Assembly (NCBI GenBank): GCA_022572185.1
Contig: JACZWL010000015.1
Location: 1-62,342 of the forward strand
Source of the DNA: Pseudomonadota bacterium
GTDB taxonomy: Bacteria > Pseudomonadota > Gammaproteobacteria > Steroidobacterales > Woeseiaceae
Direction of reading: 5' to 3'
DNA length: 62,342 bases
Shown piece after piece: positions 8,987 to 20,098 of the stretch (position 1 is the first letter of the stretch; each line of letters begins with the position of its first letter). A program made the translations under genes and the position numbers. The notes under the pieces are model-generated. The model was given only the letters and a program-made list of their open reading frames with translations. It was not told where the DNA came from and ran no database searches.

Positions 8987-11542
8987 ATGAGTGCCACAGT
9001 CACATCCGTCCATACGCCAATGATGCGTCAATACATGAGCATCAAGGCTGAGTATCCCGACATGCTCCTGTTTTATCGCATGGGCGATTTCTATGAGCTT
9101 TTTTATGACGATGCGAAACGCGCAGCAATGCTGCTGGACATCACCCTGACATCGCGCGGCAAGTCGGCCGGCGATCCCATCCCGATGGCGGGCGTGCCTT
9201 ACCATGCGGTGGAAGCCTACCTCGCCAAACTCGTTCGCAAGGGCGAATCGGTCGCAATCTGTGAGCAGATCGGTGATCCGGCAACAAGCAAAGGACCGGT
9301 CGAGCGCAAAGTCATGCGGGTCGTCACACCGGGCACTCTGACTGACGAAGCTCTGCTCGCCGAGAGCCGCGACAATCTCGTCGCCGCAATTCATAGGGAT
9401 CGAGTGGCGATCGGTCTCGCCTGGCTGGATCTTGCGGGCGGCCGGTTCCGCCTTACTGAAGTCGTTGACACCGAGGCGCTTGCGGGCGAACTCGAGCGTC
9501 TGCGTCCCGCCGAGCTCATCATCGACGAGGAACAACCACTGTCTGAGTCGCTTCGGGACGAAGTCCGGGTAACAGGCCGGCCACCCTGGCATTTCGACCT
9601 CGATAGCGCGACGCGCCTGCTTTGCTCCCAGTTCAAAACAAAGGATCTCGCCGGATTCGGTTGTGATGAATTCCCGCGTGGCGTTGCTGCCGCAGGTGCA
9701 CTGCTTCAATACGTCAGCGATACACAGAAAATGGCCTTGCCGCATTTGCAGTCGATCAGCGTGCAGCGGAATGACGATGCCGTCGTGATGGACGGGCCGA
9801 CCCGCCGCAACCTCGAACTGGAAGACAGTCTGAGCGGTCACCACGAGCACACGCTCGCAGGCGTGATGGACAGATGCAGGAGCCCGATGGGCAGCCGACT
9901 GCTGAAACGCTGGATACAGCGGCCGCTCCGCGACAGGAGCGTACTCCGGGCACGTTATCAGGCAATAGAAACCGTGATCCTCGGACGCCTCACGGGTTCA
10001 TTGCAGGACCAGCTCGCTGGCATCGGCGATATCGAGAGAATTCTGTCGCGGGTCGCACTACGATCCGCACGACCACGGGACCTGCGGCAGCTTTCGGCTG
10101 CCCTCGAGCGCATTCCTGCCTTAAGGGAATCGATCGAGGAAGCGGACTCGCCCCTACTCGAATCTTTACGCGAGCAAATCAGCAATCATGCGCGACAGCG
10201 AGAACTGCTGCAGAAAGCGCTCGTCGACAGTCCGCCGATGCTGATCAGGGACGGTGGCGTTATCGCTACGGGTTACGACGAGGAGCTCGATGAGCTTCGG
10301 GCAGTCGCCGAAAACGCCGATCAGTATCTGCTTGATCTCGAATCACGCGAGAGATCTCGCACCGGTATTTCGACCTTGAGACTCGGCTACAACCGGGTGC
10401 ACGGTTATTACATTGAGATCAGCAAAAGACAGGCCGACAAAGCGCCGGCCGACTATGTACGCCGGCAAACGCTGAAAAACGCCGAACGGTATATCACGCC
10501 CGAACTCAAGGAGTTCGAAGATAAAGTATTGAGCGCGCGGGAACGTGCCCTCAATCGTGAGAAGCATCTATACGAGGGCCTGCTCGACAAACTGATGGAC
10601 GTACTGGCGGACCTGCAATTAACGGCCGGCGGCCTCGCCGAACTCGATGTTCTCGTTTGCTTTGCCGAGCGCGCCGAAAGCCTGAACCTCTGCCAACCCG
10701 AAATCCTCAATGAACCCTGCATTGAAATTCGGGGCGGGCGGCACCTCGTCGTCGAGCAGGTTATTGATGTGCCATTTGTATCCAACGATCTCTCGCTGAA
10801 CGAACATCAAAGGCTCACGGTTATCACCGGGCCAAATATGGGCGGCAAGTCGACCTATATGCGGCAAGCCGCGTTGATAGTCATCCTCGCACACATCGGC
10901 AGTTTTGTGCCTGCTGACAGTCTAAGAATAGGACCGATCGACCGGATCTTTACCCGCATCGGTGCATCCGACGATCTCGCCGGCGGCCGTTCAACATTCA
11001 TGGTCGAAATGACTGAAGCAGCAACGATTCTGCATAACGCGACCGACTCGAGTCTGGTACTGATGGACGAAATCGGTCGCGGCACCAGTACCTTCGATGG
11101 CTTGTCGCTGGCCTGGGCTGCTGCACACTACATTGGCGAGCATGTGCGGGCGTTTACGCTGTTTGCGACTCACTATTTTGAACTTACCGCACTCGCTGAC
11201 GAGTTGCCGAATTGCGTGAATGTGCATCTGGACGCGACTGAACATGATGGCCAGCTGGTTTTTCTCCACGCCGTGAAGCCCGGACCCGCCAATCAGAGCT
11301 ACGGATTGCAGGTGGCAGCGTTAGCTGGAGTGCCACCACAAGTCATCAAACGCGCCAGGGAATACATGGACGCGCTGGAATCCCAACAGCTTCTTCACAA
11401 TGAGAGCCCACAGGCACAACTCCCGCTCACCGCAGCCAGGGAAGACGACGCGTTGCGTGACGAGTTGGCGGATATTGATCCGGATTCGCTGACGCCCAGG
11501 GATGCGCTGGAGGCGATTTACAAACTCAAGAATTTGTCGTAG
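8987..11542 (+). CDS. mutS: DNA mismatch repair protein MutS
   Basis: The 851-residue protein from ATG 8987 starts [20 protein letters not shown]. It carries the mismatch-recognition motif in [17 protein letters not shown] (Phe-x-Glu), the connector, lever and clamp regions, and the ABC-type ATPase with Walker [10 protein letters not shown], signature [14 protein letters not shown] and Walker [18 protein letters not shown]. It scans DNA for mismatches and recruits MutL. The C-terminal [16 protein letters not shown] is the usual tetramer helix. No good ribosome site precedes the ATG. The TAG stop is supplied by the palindromic repeat that follows. Confidence 0.97.
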   Translation: MSATVTSVHTPMMRQYMSIKAEYPDMLLFYRMGDFYELFYDDAKRAAMLLDITLTSRGKSAGDPIPMAGVPYHAVEAYLAKLVRKGESVAICEQIGDPATSKGPVERKVMRVVTPGTLTDEALLAESRDNLVAAIHRDRVAIGLAWLDLAGGRFRLTEVVDTEALAGELERLRPAELIIDEEQPLSESLRDEVRVTGRPPWHFDLDSATRLLCSQFKTKDLAGFGCDEFPRGVAAAGALLQYVSDTQKMALPHLQSISVQRNDDAVVMDGPTRRNLELEDSLSGHHEHTLAGVMDRCRSPMGSRLLKRWIQRPLRDRSVLRARYQAIETVILGRLTGSLQDQLAGIGDIERILSRVALRSARPRDLRQLSAALERIPALRESIEEADSPLLESLREQISNHARQRELLQKALVDSPPMLIRDGGVIATGYDEELDELRAVAENADQYLLDLESRERSRTGISTLRLGYNRVHGYYIEISKRQADKAPADYVRRQTLKNAERYITPELKEFEDKVLSARERALNREKHLYEGLLDKLMDVLADLQLTAGGLAELDVLVCFAERAESLNLCQPEILNEPCIEIRGGRHLVVEQVIDVPFVSNDLSLNEHQRLTVITGPNMGGKSTYMRQAALIVILAHIGSFVPADSLRIGPIDRIFTRIGASDDLAGGRSTFMVEMTEAATILHNATDSSLVLMDEIGRGTSTFDGLSLAWAAAHYIGEHVRAFTLFATHYFELTALADELPNCVNVHLDATEHDGQLVFLHAVKPGPANQSYGLQVAALAGVPPQVIKRAREYMDALESQQLLHNESPQAQLPLTAAREDDALRDELADIDPDSLTPRDALEAIYKLKNLS

Positions 11543-11617
11543 GAGCGGCTCGTAGCGGCTTTAGCCGCGAATTTCGAATCCGATAAATCGTGCATCGCGG
11601 CTAAAGCCGCTCCTACG
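11539..11617. repeat. REP-like palindrome after mutS
   Basis: GTAGGAGCGGCT at 11539-11550 and AGCCGCTCCTAC at 11606-11617 are the outer ends of an imperfect palindrome whose inner parts read TTAGCCGCGA and TCGCGGCTAA. The left arm carries an extra 10 bp (CGTAGCGGCT) that looks like a small duplication. This is the type of REP element common in Pseudomonas and Xanthomonadales. It overlaps the mutS stop and lies between convergent mutS and the hydrolase gene, so it may also end transcription. Confidence 0.85.
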
Positions 11618-11625
11618 AACCATTC

Positions 11626-12279
11626 CTACGTGTCGCGCAGGAACTCACCGCGCTGCAGGAATGCCGCAGTCTGATCGGTGACGTATTTGGACAGAAGCAG
11701 GCCTGTGTGACTGACGGGCAGGCAAAGGTGATCTGTCAGCCCGGGCAGACGTGTCTCGGAAACGGCAATGGTTCCATCATTGTCTTCACCGAATGAGGTC
11801 ACAAGCCGCCCCATGCCTATCGGTACCGTTCCGGCGATGACGCCTATGTCACGAGATGCGCAGACCTCCCTGGCCCATTCACTGGCCGCGTCGTCGACCA
11901 CGCCAGCCGTGACAGACTTGCCGAGGATCGTGTTGCCCCAGTGCGTCCGGGTCAGCTGCGATGCGGCACGCGAACCGCAGAGCGGCGATCCCAGGCAAAC
12001 CACTCGGTGCACCGGCGCTTCCGGCTTCAGCACAAGCATTCGAAGTGCAACAACGCCTCCGAGGCTGTGTGCTACCAGATGCACCTTGTCGAACTCCTCC
12101 GCCACAATGAATGCGGCGAGTGACCGGGCATTGTCGTCGAGCGTACCGTGATGAGAAGGATAATCGAACAAGTGAGCGCGATACTGATTCTCGTTCTGCA
12201 AGCGGCGCTTCACTAACATCATCACACCGCCCGGCATCCAGACGCCGTGAATACACACTACTGTCTTTACCGGGCTCAA
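11626..12279 (-). CDS. Lipase-like alpha/beta hydrolase
   Basis: The 217-residue protein has an oxyanion-region CIHGVWMPGGVMML, the nucleophile elbow HLVAHSLGGVVAL (Ser in AHSLGG) and a likely acid and His near GEDNDGTIAVSE and VSHTGLL. It resembles PGAP1 or lipase-like esterases; the substrate is unknown. There is no signal peptide. It overlaps the nudB stop by 4 nt (ATGA), so it is the last gene of the aspS-nudB run. Its TAG stop falls in CGTAGGA beside the REP element. Confidence 0.85.
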   Translation of the reverse strand: MSPVKTVVCIHGVWMPGGVMMLVKRRLQNENQYRAHLFDYPSHHGTLDDNARSLAAFIVAEEFDKVHLVAHSLGGVVALRMLVLKPEAPVHRVVCLGSPLCGSRAASQLTRTHWGNTILGKSVTAGVVDDAASEWAREVCASRDIGVIAGTVPIGMGRLVTSFGEDNDGTIAVSETRLPGLTDHLCLPVSHTGLLLSKYVTDQTAAFLQRGEFLRDT

Positions 12280-12746
12280 CTGAGTTCGGCCTTAAGCTGC
12301 TTTATTGCATCCCGATTGGTCCAGGACCAGACAGTTTCGATCGCCTCATCAATCGGCAGCCATTGATATTCGGAATGCTCTTCTTTGTCGAGTTTGATAC
12401 CGCTGACTGCCGGCAGCCTGTAGCGCCACTCGAATTCGACATTTTCAACGACACCGGGCGCAAAGCGGTCGCGCCAGCGAGGATCGATCACGAACTGCCG
12501 GCTTACGCCACTGTAATTCAGCTCGCCCTCCTCGGTGAACCCGGTCTCCTCCAGCAACTCCCGGGCTGCCGCGTCCGCATGAGATTCATCATTCTTGAGG
12601 CTGCCTGTTACAGATTGCCAGAAATCGAATGGCTGGCATCTTCTGAGCAAGAGAATCTGTGCATCGTCTGTAAAAACAACGACCAGCACGGAAATCGGTC
12701 GGCGATATGTGGGTCCGGGCTCTCGTGCAATATTCGGGCTGGTCAT
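12276..12746 (-). CDS. nudB: Dihydroneopterin triphosphate diphosphatase
   Basis: The 156-residue Nudix hydrolase starts the fold with [20 protein letters not shown]. The Nudix box runs from [16 protein letters not shown] to LLEETGF and matches G-x5-E-x7-RE-x2-EE-x-G. NudB removes pyrophosphate from dihydroneopterin triphosphate in folate synthesis. The assignment rests on its similarity and on its place directly after aspS, as in E. coli. It overlaps aspS by 4 nt (ATGA) and the hydrolase by 4 nt, so the three genes should be translationally coupled. Confidence 0.92.
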   Translation of the reverse strand: MTSPNIAREPGPTYRRPISVLVVVFTDDAQILLLRRCQPFDFWQSVTGSLKNDESHADAAARELLEETGFTEEGELNYSGVSRQFVIDPRWRDRFAPGVVENVEFEWRYRLPAVSGIKLDKEEHSEYQWLPIDEAIETVWSWTNRDAIKQLKAELS

Positions 12747-14515
12747 TCGCTGCGAGGGATCCGCAACCGAATACCGGTTTCCTTGAGCTGCTCAGCGGAC
12801 ACTTCACTTGGCGCGTTAGTCAATGGACAACTGGCCGTTTGTGTTTTCGGGAACGCAATGACGTCACGAATGCTCTCCGCACCCGCCATCAGCATGACGA
12901 TTCGATCGAGACCAAATGCGATCCCGCCGTGCGGAGGACAGCCATATTCCAGCGCCTTCAGAAGGAATCCGAATTTCTCATCTGCCTCTTCATCGCTGAT
13001 ATCGAGGAGCTTGAATACTGCCGCCTGCATCGCTCTGCTGTGAATTCGAATCGAGCCTCCACCGATTTCAGATCCATTCAACACCATGTCGTAAGCGCGT
13101 GACAAAATAGTTCCCGCGGCGGCCTTTAGTTCTTCAGGATCATCGGTAGCGGGCGACGTAAACGGATGATGCAATGAATTCCACCGTCCGGTCTGATGAT
13201 CTTTTTCGAACATCGGAAACTCGACGACCCATAAAGGCTGCCAGCCCTCGGCAACAAGACCCTGATCCTCGCCGAGTTTCACGATTAACGCGCCCAGCGC
13301 ATCGTTCACAATGTGCGCTTTGTCGGCCCCAAAGAAAATAAGATCACCGTCTTGTGCCCCGGTACGCTCCATTATTCCAGCGACAGCGTCGTCCGGGAGG
13401 AATTTAAGAATGGGCGACTGCAGGCCATCTCGACCCCTGGACGCATCGTTCACTTTGATATACGCGAGCCCCCTGGCGCCATAATGGCCGACGAAGTTCG
13501 CGTAATCGTCGATCGCTTTCCGGCTGAGTTCACCGCCGCCCGGCAAACGCAAAGCGGCAACACGGCCATCCGCGTCTTTGGCCGGACCCGAGAAAACCTT
13601 GAATTCGACCGCTTCCATCAGATCGCCGACCTCGACCAACTCAAGCGGAATCCTGAGATCGGGTTTGTCGGAGCCAAATCGCCGCATTGCCTCGGCGTGA
13701 GTCATGCGGGGAAACGGCGACGGCAAATCGACCTCCATGACTTGCTTGAATACCGTTCGGATAAGCTCCTCCATCACGCCGGTTACGTCATCCTCGTTTA
13801 CAAAACTCATTTCGACGTCGAGTTGTGTGAATTCGGGCTGGCGGTCCGCGCGCAGGTCTTCGTCACGAAAGCAGCGGACGATCTGATAATAGCGGTCGAG
13901 GCCCGCCATCATCAGCAACTGCTTGAAGATCTGCGGCGACTGCGGCAGCGCGAAAAACTTACCGGCGTGAGTCCGGCTTGGAACAATATAATCGCGCGCG
14001 CCCTCAGGTGTCGCCCGGGTCAACATCGGCGTTTCGACATCGATGAAACCGTTGGCATCGAGGAACTTACGCATTGCCTGCGTGACTCGATGGCGCAATC
14101 TCAGGTTCTCCAGCATCGACTCGCGACGAAGATCTAGGTAACGATACTGCAGACGCAACTCTTCGTTCGCGTGTTCATCATGATGAAACGGCGGCGTCTT
14201 GGAATCGTTGAGCGTTGTCAGCTCCTGTGCAAGGAGTTCGACCTTGCCGGTTGCCATATTCGGGTTCACGGTCCCTTCGGGTCGCGACCTCACTTTCCCT
14301 TTGACCGCCAACACATACTCGCCGCGAATCCTTTCAGCCTCGGCAAAGATCTCCGGCGTATCCGGGTCGAAGACAACCTGCAGCAGGCCCTCGCGGTCAC
14401 GCAGGTCGACGAAGATCACGCCGCCATGGTCGCGGCGACGGTGAACCCAGCCCGTGACGGAGATTTCTTGTCCGATCAGGCTTTCATTAACTTGTCCGCA
14501 ATAGTGGCTGCGCAT
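12743..14515 (-). CDS. aspS: Aspartate-tRNA ligase
   Basis: The 590-residue class IIb synthetase has the same length as the E. coli enzyme when started at ATG 14515 ([18 protein letters not shown]), which has a GGA ribosome site. The N-terminal OB fold includes [21 protein letters not shown]. The catalytic core has [15 protein letters not shown], the GAD insertion, and the C-terminal motif 3 in [17 protein letters not shown]. It charges tRNA-Asp; whether it also acts on tRNA-Asn is not decidable here. Upstream in-frame codons at 14545 and 14572 encode nothing conserved. Confidence 0.97.
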   Translation of the reverse strand: MRSHYCGQVNESLIGQEISVTGWVHRRRDHGGVIFVDLRDREGLLQVVFDPDTPEIFAEAERIRGEYVLAVKGKVRSRPEGTVNPNMATGKVELLAQELTTLNDSKTPPFHHDEHANEELRLQYRYLDLRRESMLENLRLRHRVTQAMRKFLDANGFIDVETPMLTRATPEGARDYIVPSRTHAGKFFALPQSPQIFKQLLMMAGLDRYYQIVRCFRDEDLRADRQPEFTQLDVEMSFVNEDDVTGVMEELIRTVFKQVMEVDLPSPFPRMTHAEAMRRFGSDKPDLRIPLELVEVGDLMEAVEFKVFSGPAKDADGRVAALRLPGGGELSRKAIDDYANFVGHYGARGLAYIKVNDASRGRDGLQSPILKFLPDDAVAGIMERTGAQDGDLIFFGADKAHIVNDALGALIVKLGEDQGLVAEGWQPLWVVEFPMFEKDHQTGRWNSLHHPFTSPATDDPEELKAAAGTILSRAYDMVLNGSEIGGGSIRIHSRAMQAAVFKLLDISDEEADEKFGFLLKALEYGCPPHGGIAFGLDRIVMLMAGAESIRDVIAFPKTQTASCPLTNAPSEVSAEQLKETGIRLRIPRSE

Positions 14516-14579
14516 GGTGGAATCCGGGTGAAAAGGAGGCGGCATGGTAAGGGCTGAACACGGTGTCTGCAATAGAACA

Positions 14580-14594
14580 GGGGACGGGCCCCTA
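14580..14594. repeat. AGGGG-CCCCT palindrome at the DUF502 stop
   Basis: AGGGGACGGGCCCCT forms a 5-bp stem with a 5-nt loop. On the minus strand it begins exactly at the TAG stop of the DUF502 gene. Similar GGGGACGG-type elements lie at 24937-24951 and 59811-59825. Confidence 0.6.
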
Positions 14595-15245
14595 TTCCTT
14601 GTTTTTCGCCGGTAGCTCCAACGGCAGTTCGGCGATCTGATCTTTTCCCCAGGTCGGAATTATGACGCCGAGCGATATGATCATCTTGAGGGCTTCATCG
14701 ATCTCCATGTCGAGTTCGATGATGTCCTTCTTCGGCACAATGATGATGTAACCGGATGTTGGATTCGGCGTTGTCGGAACGAAGGTGCAGACCATCTGTT
14801 CGCCCATTCGTCCCTGCACCTCGCCCAGATTAGTCGCAGTCTGAAACGCCAGGCTGTAGATACCTTTCCTCGGATACTCAATCAGTAATACTTTCTTGAA
14901 TGACTGGCCTGAATCCGAGAAAACAATTTCGGTAAAATTCTTGGCAGCCGAGTATACGGATCGTACTACCGGAATGCGGTCGAGCAACGATTCCCAGAGA
15001 CCGACCATGCTGCGGCCGACTATATTTGCTGCCAGCAGGCCAGTGACCAGCAGGACCAGCAAGGTCAGTATCAACCCCAGTCCCGGGACCGAAAAACCGA
15101 GCCACTCTTCCGGACGGTACTGTTGCGGGATCAGGAGAAGGGTTCTGTCCATGAGGCCGATCAGGACTTTCAGAATGAAAATAGTGACTCCCAGAGGAAT
15201 CCAGACAAGGAGCCCTGCAACCAGGTAGCGGCGGAGATGCTTCAT
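14592..15245 (-). CDS. DUF502 inner-membrane protein
   Basis: The 217-residue protein has two membrane segments: [23 protein letters not shown] near residues 9-31 and [21 protein letters not shown] near 56-76. A soluble domain follows, with [20 protein letters not shown] and a strand-rich part containing [21 protein letters not shown]. The family's function is unknown. It sits between an FmdB-like gene and aspS, a linkage common in proteobacteria. The stop codon lies within a short palindrome. Confidence 0.9.
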   Translation of the reverse strand: MKHLRRYLVAGLLVWIPLGVTIFILKVLIGLMDRTLLLIPQQYRPEEWLGFSVPGLGLILTLLVLLVTGLLAANIVGRSMVGLWESLLDRIPVVRSVYSAAKNFTEIVFSDSGQSFKKVLLIEYPRKGIYSLAFQTATNLGEVQGRMGEQMVCTFVPTTPNPTSGYIIIVPKKDIIELDMEIDEALKMIISLGVIIPTWGKDQIAELPLELPAKNKE

Positions 15246-15267
15246 CCTGTATGCCTGTCAGTTTGAT

Positions 15268-15618
15268 TCACGCCGAGTCTACCTTGCCGCCCGCCTTCTT
15301 GTCGGACGATTTTTTCGATTCCGTCGGTTTCTTGCCGGCCCCAGCACTTTCCGAACTGTCACCCTTCCCGGTTTTGGCGTCGGCTTTGTCGCTCTTTTGA
15401 CGCTCTGTATCGCTGCGCAACAGATTGCGCTGGTTGTCTTTCTTAAAATCAGTCTCGTACCACCCCTGCCCTTTCAGACGGAACCTGGGCGCAGAAATAA
15501 GGCGCTTCAGTCTGGGTTCGCCACATGACGGGCAATACACAAGCGGATCCTCATTCATCTTCTGCAGCGCATCGAGCGTGTGATCACAGTTCTTACAGGC
15601 ATACTCGTAAATCGGCAT
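15268..15618 (-). CDS. FmdB-family zinc-ribbon protein
   Basis: The 116-residue protein starts MPIYEYACKNCDHTLDALQK and has two zinc knuckles, CKNC and CPSC, about 20 residues apart, typical of the FmdB putative regulatory domain. The rest is a charged, low-complexity tail rich in Lys, Ser and Asp (KSDKADAKTGKGDSSES). The role is unknown; a nucleic-acid or regulatory function is inferred from the family. It leads the run DUF502-aspS-nudB. Confidence 0.88.
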   Translation of the reverse strand: MPIYEYACKNCDHTLDALQKMNEDPLVYCPSCGEPRLKRLISAPRFRLKGQGWYETDFKKDNQRNLLRSDTERQKSDKADAKTGKGDSSESAGAGKKPTESKKSSDKKAGGKVDSA

Positions 15619-15657
15619 GCATCAGCCTCCTTCGCTCGTCGATTGTTGGCCGGGAAA

Positions 15658-18237
15658 TCAGGCCGCGTTCTGAAACTCCAACTCGTCCTCTTTAACGCCG
15701 ATCTCGATGACATCGCCGGGCTGGAACTTGCCTTGCAATATCTCCTGGGCCAACGGATTCTCGACCTGCTGCTGGATCGCCCGTCTTAGCGGTCGGGCGC
15801 CGTAAACCGGATCGAAACCTGCCGCCGCCAGCTTGTCCTTGGCAGCATCCGATAGATGGATCTGCATATCGCGATCGGCGAGTCGTGCCTGCAGGTAACC
15901 AAGCTGAATATCCACGATGCTGCGAATGTGCTCGCGACTGAGCGGGTGAAAGACGACAACATCGTCGACGCGGTTAATGAACTCGGGGCGGAAATGCTGC
16001 GAAACGATTTCCATAACCGAGGATTTCATCGTCTCGTAGTTTTCCTCGCCGGCGAGTTCCTGAATCATCTGTGACCCGAGATTCGATGTCATGATGATCA
16101 CCGTGTTACGGAAATCGACGGTGCGGCCCTGGCCATCGGTCAGTCGGCCGTCATCAAGGACCTGCAGCAATACATTGAACACATCGGGATGTGCCTTTTC
16201 GACCTCGTCGAGCAGGATAACCGAATACGGGCGACGGCGAACCGCTTCCGTCAGGTAACCGCCTTCCTCGTACCCCACATAACCCGGAGGTGCACCGATC
16301 AGACGCGCAACCGAGTGTTTCTCCATGAACTCGGACATGTCGAGTCGCACCATCGCATCATCCGTATCGAACAAAAAGTGGGCCAATGCCTTGCATAGCT
16401 CGGTCTTGCCGACGCCGGTCGGGCCGAGGAACAGGAATGAGCCGACTGGCCTGTGCGGATCCGACAACCCGGCCCGCGACCGGCGGATGGAATCGGCGAC
16501 AGCCGTGATTGCCTCATGCTGACCGACAACCCGCTCCTGAATCACAGACTCCATTTTCAAGAGTTTGTCTTTTTCGCCTTCGAGCATCTTGGATACCGGG
16601 ATGCCGGTCCATTTTGACACGATCTCGGCAACTTCCTCCTCGGTAACATTGTTGCGCACCAGTGTCGTCTCTTTTTTCTCGGCCTTGAGCGCGCTCTCAA
16701 GCTCTTTTTCGAGCTCGGGAATCCTGCCGTACTGAAGTTCCGACATTCGGGTCAGGTCACTCGCACGATGTGCCGTCTCCAGCTCGAGCCGTGCACGTTC
16801 GAGTTCTTCCTTCAGATGCGTTGTGCCCTGCACCGCTGCTTTTTCCGACTTCCAGATTTCCTCGAGATCGGAGAACTGCTTCTCAAGTTCGCTCAGCTGC
16901 TCGTCGAGATCGCTCAGCCGCTTGCGCGATGCCTCATCGGATTCTTTCTTGAGCGCTTCACGCTCGATCTTGACCTGAATAATTCGGCGCTCGAGCTTGT
17001 CCAACGCTTCGGGTTTTGAATCTATTTCTATGCGGATGCGTGCCGCGGCTTCGTCAATGAGGTCGATCGCCTTGTCCGGCAGCTGACGGTCACTGATGTA
17101 GCGGTGTGACAAGGTCGCAGCAGCGACGATCGCCGGATCCGTTATCTCCACGCCGTGATGAACTTCGTAACGCTCTTTCAAGCCACGAAGAATAGCAATC
17201 GTATCTTCGACACCAGGCTCAACCACAAGCACTTTCTGGAAGCGCCGCTCCAGGGCCGCATCTTTTTCGAGATATTTTCGATACTCGTCCAGCGTCGTCG
17301 CGCCGACGCAGTGCAACTCGCCCCTCGCCAGGGCTGGTTTCAGCATATTGCCCGCATCCATGGACCCTTCGGCCTTGCCGGCACCGACCACCGTATGCAA
17401 TTCATCGATGAAGAGAATGATCTGACCTTCCTGTTTGGCGAGGTCATTCAGGACTGCTTTGAGCCGTTCCTCGAATTCACCACGGAACTTCGCGCCGGCG
17501 ATCAGTGCGCCCATATCCAGCGACAGGATGCGCTTGTTGCGCAAACCCTCGGGAATTTCATTGTTGACGATTCGCTGGGCCAGGCCCTCAACAATGGCCG
17601 TTTTACCGACCCCCGGTTCGCCGATCAGCACGGGATTGTTCTTTGTCCGGCGCTGCAATATCTGGATAGTTCGGCGGATCTCGTCATCGCGACCGATAAT
17701 AGGGTCGAGTTTGCCTTGCTCTGCGCGCTCGGTCAGGTCGATTGTGTATTTCTCGAGCGCCTGGCGAGTATCTTCGGCATTCGGGTCATTGACCTGCTGG
17801 CCACCGCGGAGCTCATCTATGGCCTTTTCGACGGCGCCGCGGACCGCGCCTGCCTGCTCCAGGATCTTGACGAGCGGCGATTTGCCATCCATAGCGGCAA
17901 GCAGGAAAAGCTCGCTCGAAATGTACTGATCATCACGTAGCTGCGCTTGCTTGTCTGTCAGATTCAGGAGTTTGCTGAGGTCGTTGCCAATGTGCACTTC
18001 GCCGCCAGCGCCCTCGACTTTGGGCAACCTGTCCAGCGCATCGCCCAGCTGCGAGCGCAGCAGATTGACGTTGACGCCGGATTTCGTCAACAGACCCCTG
18101 ACCGACCCGCCCTGCTGGTCCAGCATTGCCACCATGACATGTGACGGTTCGATAAACTGGTGATCCAGGCCGACAGCGAGGGATTGCGCCTCGGCCAGCG
18201 CCATTTGAAATTTGTTGGTCAGTTTGTCCATTCGCAT
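15658..18237 (-). CDS. clpB: Disaggregase ClpB
   Basis: The 859-residue cytoplasmic Hsp100 chaperone starts [18 protein letters not shown] at ATG 18237, which has AAGG upstream; ATG 18231 is a close alternative. It has the N-terminal Clp domain, a first AAA+ domain (Walker A GEPGVGKT), the long coiled-coil middle domain ([20 protein letters not shown]) that distinguishes ClpB from ClpA, and a second AAA+ domain (Walker A GPTGVGKT, pore loop GYVGYEEGG). With DnaK it rescues aggregated proteins. It follows pgeF, as in E. coli. No sigma-32 promoter was identified with confidence. Confidence 0.97.
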   Translation of the reverse strand: MRMDKLTNKFQMALAEAQSLAVGLDHQFIEPSHVMVAMLDQQGGSVRGLLTKSGVNVNLLRSQLGDALDRLPKVEGAGGEVHIGNDLSKLLNLTDKQAQLRDDQYISSELFLLAAMDGKSPLVKILEQAGAVRGAVEKAIDELRGGQQVNDPNAEDTRQALEKYTIDLTERAEQGKLDPIIGRDDEIRRTIQILQRRTKNNPVLIGEPGVGKTAIVEGLAQRIVNNEIPEGLRNKRILSLDMGALIAGAKFRGEFEERLKAVLNDLAKQEGQIILFIDELHTVVGAGKAEGSMDAGNMLKPALARGELHCVGATTLDEYRKYLEKDAALERRFQKVLVVEPGVEDTIAILRGLKERYEVHHGVEITDPAIVAAATLSHRYISDRQLPDKAIDLIDEAAARIRIEIDSKPEALDKLERRIIQVKIEREALKKESDEASRKRLSDLDEQLSELEKQFSDLEEIWKSEKAAVQGTTHLKEELERARLELETAHRASDLTRMSELQYGRIPELEKELESALKAEKKETTLVRNNVTEEEVAEIVSKWTGIPVSKMLEGEKDKLLKMESVIQERVVGQHEAITAVADSIRRSRAGLSDPHRPVGSFLFLGPTGVGKTELCKALAHFLFDTDDAMVRLDMSEFMEKHSVARLIGAPPGYVGYEEGGYLTEAVRRRPYSVILLDEVEKAHPDVFNVLLQVLDDGRLTDGQGRTVDFRNTVIIMTSNLGSQMIQELAGEENYETMKSSVMEIVSQHFRPEFINRVDDVVVFHPLSREHIRSIVDIQLGYLQARLADRDMQIHLSDAAKDKLAAAGFDPVYGARPLRRAIQQQVENPLAQEILQGKFQPGDVIEIGVKEDELEFQNAA

Positions 18238-18326
18238 AGCAATACCTTGTTGGACCACTAGTCTCCGCGGAAAGCTTTGCAATAAATTGAGCCGAATCGG
18301 GGCAATTCAAGCAGGAAATCACCGTT

Positions 18327-18348
18327 TGTGGGAACGGCCGTTCCTACA
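18327..18348. repeat. Palindrome overlapping the pgeF stop
   Basis: TGTGGGAACGGCCGTTCC followed by TACA forms an 11-bp inverted repeat with one mismatch. On the minus strand its TGTAGGAACGGCC end provides the TAG stop of pgeF, resembling how GTAGGAGCGGC supplies the mutS stop. Confidence 0.7.
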
Positions 18349-19087
18349 GGCCGTCACTACGAAATATATACGTTGCCATCCTGCCACAGCGGCTATCGCG
18401 CCGGTAGGAGAAGAATCGATCCTGCTCGGTGTAGGTACAGCATCCGCCACCGAATACTCTGGTCACGCCGCAGTCTTCGAGGCGCAGCGTTGCCAGCCCG
18501 TACAAGTCAGCCTGCCAGCGTCCCCTGTCATTTTCCGAAAAAAAGTCGGCGGCAGCCTCTCCCTTGTTCACAAACTGCTCGCGAACCTCGGCGCCTACCT
18601 CGAAAGCCGGCTTGGAGATGGCGGGGCCCAGCCAGACGAGTATTTGCTCAGGCGGCAGCCTGAATGCCGCAACGGTCTCCTCGAGGATGCCGGCACAGAG
18701 TCCCCGCCAGCCGGCATGCGCCGCAGCGACTTCACTTCCGTCCTCAGTTGTCAGCACGACGGGCAGACAGTCCGCGGTAAGAATCGCACAGACCACGCCC
18801 GCCTCGCGGACTACGATTGCATCGGCTTCGGGTTGCGTCAGCGCCGAATCTCCGAGTACGACCCGCGTGCCATGTACTTGTCTGAGCCACACCGGCTCCT
18901 TCGGCAAGGCACAGTTGATCTGGAAACGTCTCCGGTTTTCCTTCACCGAGACCGGATCATCGCCCACGTGCGCGGCAAGATTCAAGGCAGCGAATTCGCC
19001 CTGACTGACTCCTCCGCTTCGCAGCGTCGTGCCTGCGACCACATTGGCCGGTGCCGGCCAGTCGGCAGGAATCCCCACGGCATTCAT
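18344..19087 (-). CDS. pgeF: Peptidoglycan editing factor / purine nucleoside phosphorylase family
   Basis: The 247-residue YfiH/DUF152 protein has the metal and active-site motifs VHGTRV, ILTADCLPVVL and AAAHAGWRG, and the end GGGCCTYTEQDRFFSYRRD. Members have been described as polyphenol oxidases, as PgeF that keeps L-Ser out of the peptidoglycan stem peptide, and as purine nucleoside phosphorylases. The order rluD-pgeF-clpB is the same as in E. coli. The gene overlaps the rluD stop by 4 nt (ATGA). Confidence 0.93.
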   Translation of the reverse strand: MNAVGIPADWPAPANVVAGTTLRSGGVSQGEFAALNLAAHVGDDPVSVKENRRRFQINCALPKEPVWLRQVHGTRVVLGDSALTQPEADAIVVREAGVVCAILTADCLPVVLTTEDGSEVAAAHAGWRGLCAGILEETVAAFRLPPEQILVWLGPAISKPAFEVGAEVREQFVNKGEAAADFFSENDRGRWQADLYGLATLRLEDCGVTRVFGGGCCTYTEQDRFFSYRRDSRCGRMATYIFRSDGL

Positions 19088-20046
19088 AGCTGTTGCCGAC
19101 GGCCCGAGTGCCTGCGAAGCACCTCGAGCAAACCCTGGAAGTCAGCCGGGGGTGGTGCCTCGACCTCGATGCGGTCGCCAGTTACGGGATGCGAAAACTC
19201 CAGGCGGGTGGCGTGCAATGCCTGCCGACGAAAGTTTCGGAGTGTGTCCCGAACCGTATCATCACACCCCGGGGGTACTGTCATGCGGCGGCCATAGACC
19301 GGGTCGCCGACGAGTGGGTGGCGCCGGTATGCGAAGTGGACCCGGATCTGATGAGTGCGTCCGGATTCGAGTTCGACACTTATATAAGTATGCGCTGCGA
19401 AGCGTTCGAGCACACGGTATCGGGTGATGGCGGGCTTGCCGTTATCAATCACGCTCATGCGCAGCCGGTCGACTGGATGCCGCCCGATCGGGGCATCAAT
19501 GGTCCCCCCGCCGGTCAGCACACCGTGGCAGACAGCGAGGTAACTTCTGGATACCTCCCGCGCTGCGAGCATACGCAGGAGTGCTGTATGTGACTGCAGG
19601 GTCTTGCCGACCAGTAGAAGACCGCTGGTGTCTTTGTCCAGCCGGTGGATGATTCCCGCGCGCGGCAGTTCCACCAGGCAGGGTATCCTGTGCAACAGCC
19701 CGTTCATCAATGTTCCGCGCAGGTTCCCTGCACCCGGGTGAACGACCAGGCCGACAGGTTTGTTAACGACCAGCAATGCGTCGTCTTCGAAACTGATATC
19801 GAGCTCCATTGGCTCCGGGGCGCTGACGACGCCGAGCTCTTCCGCCGGCCGCAACGACACGGTTTCGCCACCGGACACCAGGTCCCGCGGCCTCTTTTCG
19901 CCGCCGTCGACCGTCACAAAGCCCTGCAGAATCCAGCTTTTCAAACGGCTGCGCGAATATTCCGGAAACATCTGGGCCAGGGCCCGGTCAAATCGTTGAC
20001 CGGCAAGATCATCAGGAATCACTTTTGTTTGGAATTCTTCCGCCAT
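19084..20046 (-). CDS. rluD: 23S rRNA pseudouridine synthase RluD
   Basis: The 320-residue protein from ATG 20046 starts MAEEFQTKVIPDDLAGQRFD. An S4 RNA-binding domain (residues about 15-75) is followed by the RluA-family catalytic domain with HRLDKDTSGLLLV, whose Asp is the nucleophile, and ELESGRTHQIRVHFAY. RluD modifies positions 1911, 1915 and 1917 (E. coli numbering) of 23S rRNA helix 69. The RluD assignment over RluC rests on context: it is divergent from bamD and followed by pgeF, as in E. coli. Confidence 0.93.
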   Translation of the reverse strand: MAEEFQTKVIPDDLAGQRFDRALAQMFPEYSRSRLKSWILQGFVTVDGGEKRPRDLVSGGETVSLRPAEELGVVSAPEPMELDISFEDDALLVVNKPVGLVVHPGAGNLRGTLMNGLLHRIPCLVELPRAGIIHRLDKDTSGLLLVGKTLQSHTALLRMLAAREVSRSYLAVCHGVLTGGGTIDAPIGRHPVDRLRMSVIDNGKPAITRYRVLERFAAHTYISVELESGRTHQIRVHFAYRRHPLVGDPVYGRRMTVPPGCDDTVRDTLRNFRRQALHATRLEFSHPVTGDRIEVEAPPPADFQGLLEVLRRHSGRRQQL

Positions 20047-20090
20047 CCAGCTGCCACAGTGTTTCTTTTCAGGCAACTCCGGAGTTTACG

Positions 20091-20098
20091 GTATACTC
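20091..20098. promoter_or_regulatory. Possible -10 box in the rluD-bamD divergent region
   Basis: GTATACTC contains TATACT on the plus strand (20092-20097), 75 nt before the bamD start, and a TATACC-like box on the minus strand. No convincing -35 box was seen for either direction, so this is a tentative shared promoter site. Confidence 0.3.

Noticed and set aside
11626-12279. Assigning the hydrolase as a specific lipase (LipA/LipB type)
   Set aside because: No signal peptide and no lipase-specific partner gene; only the alpha/beta fold is supported.
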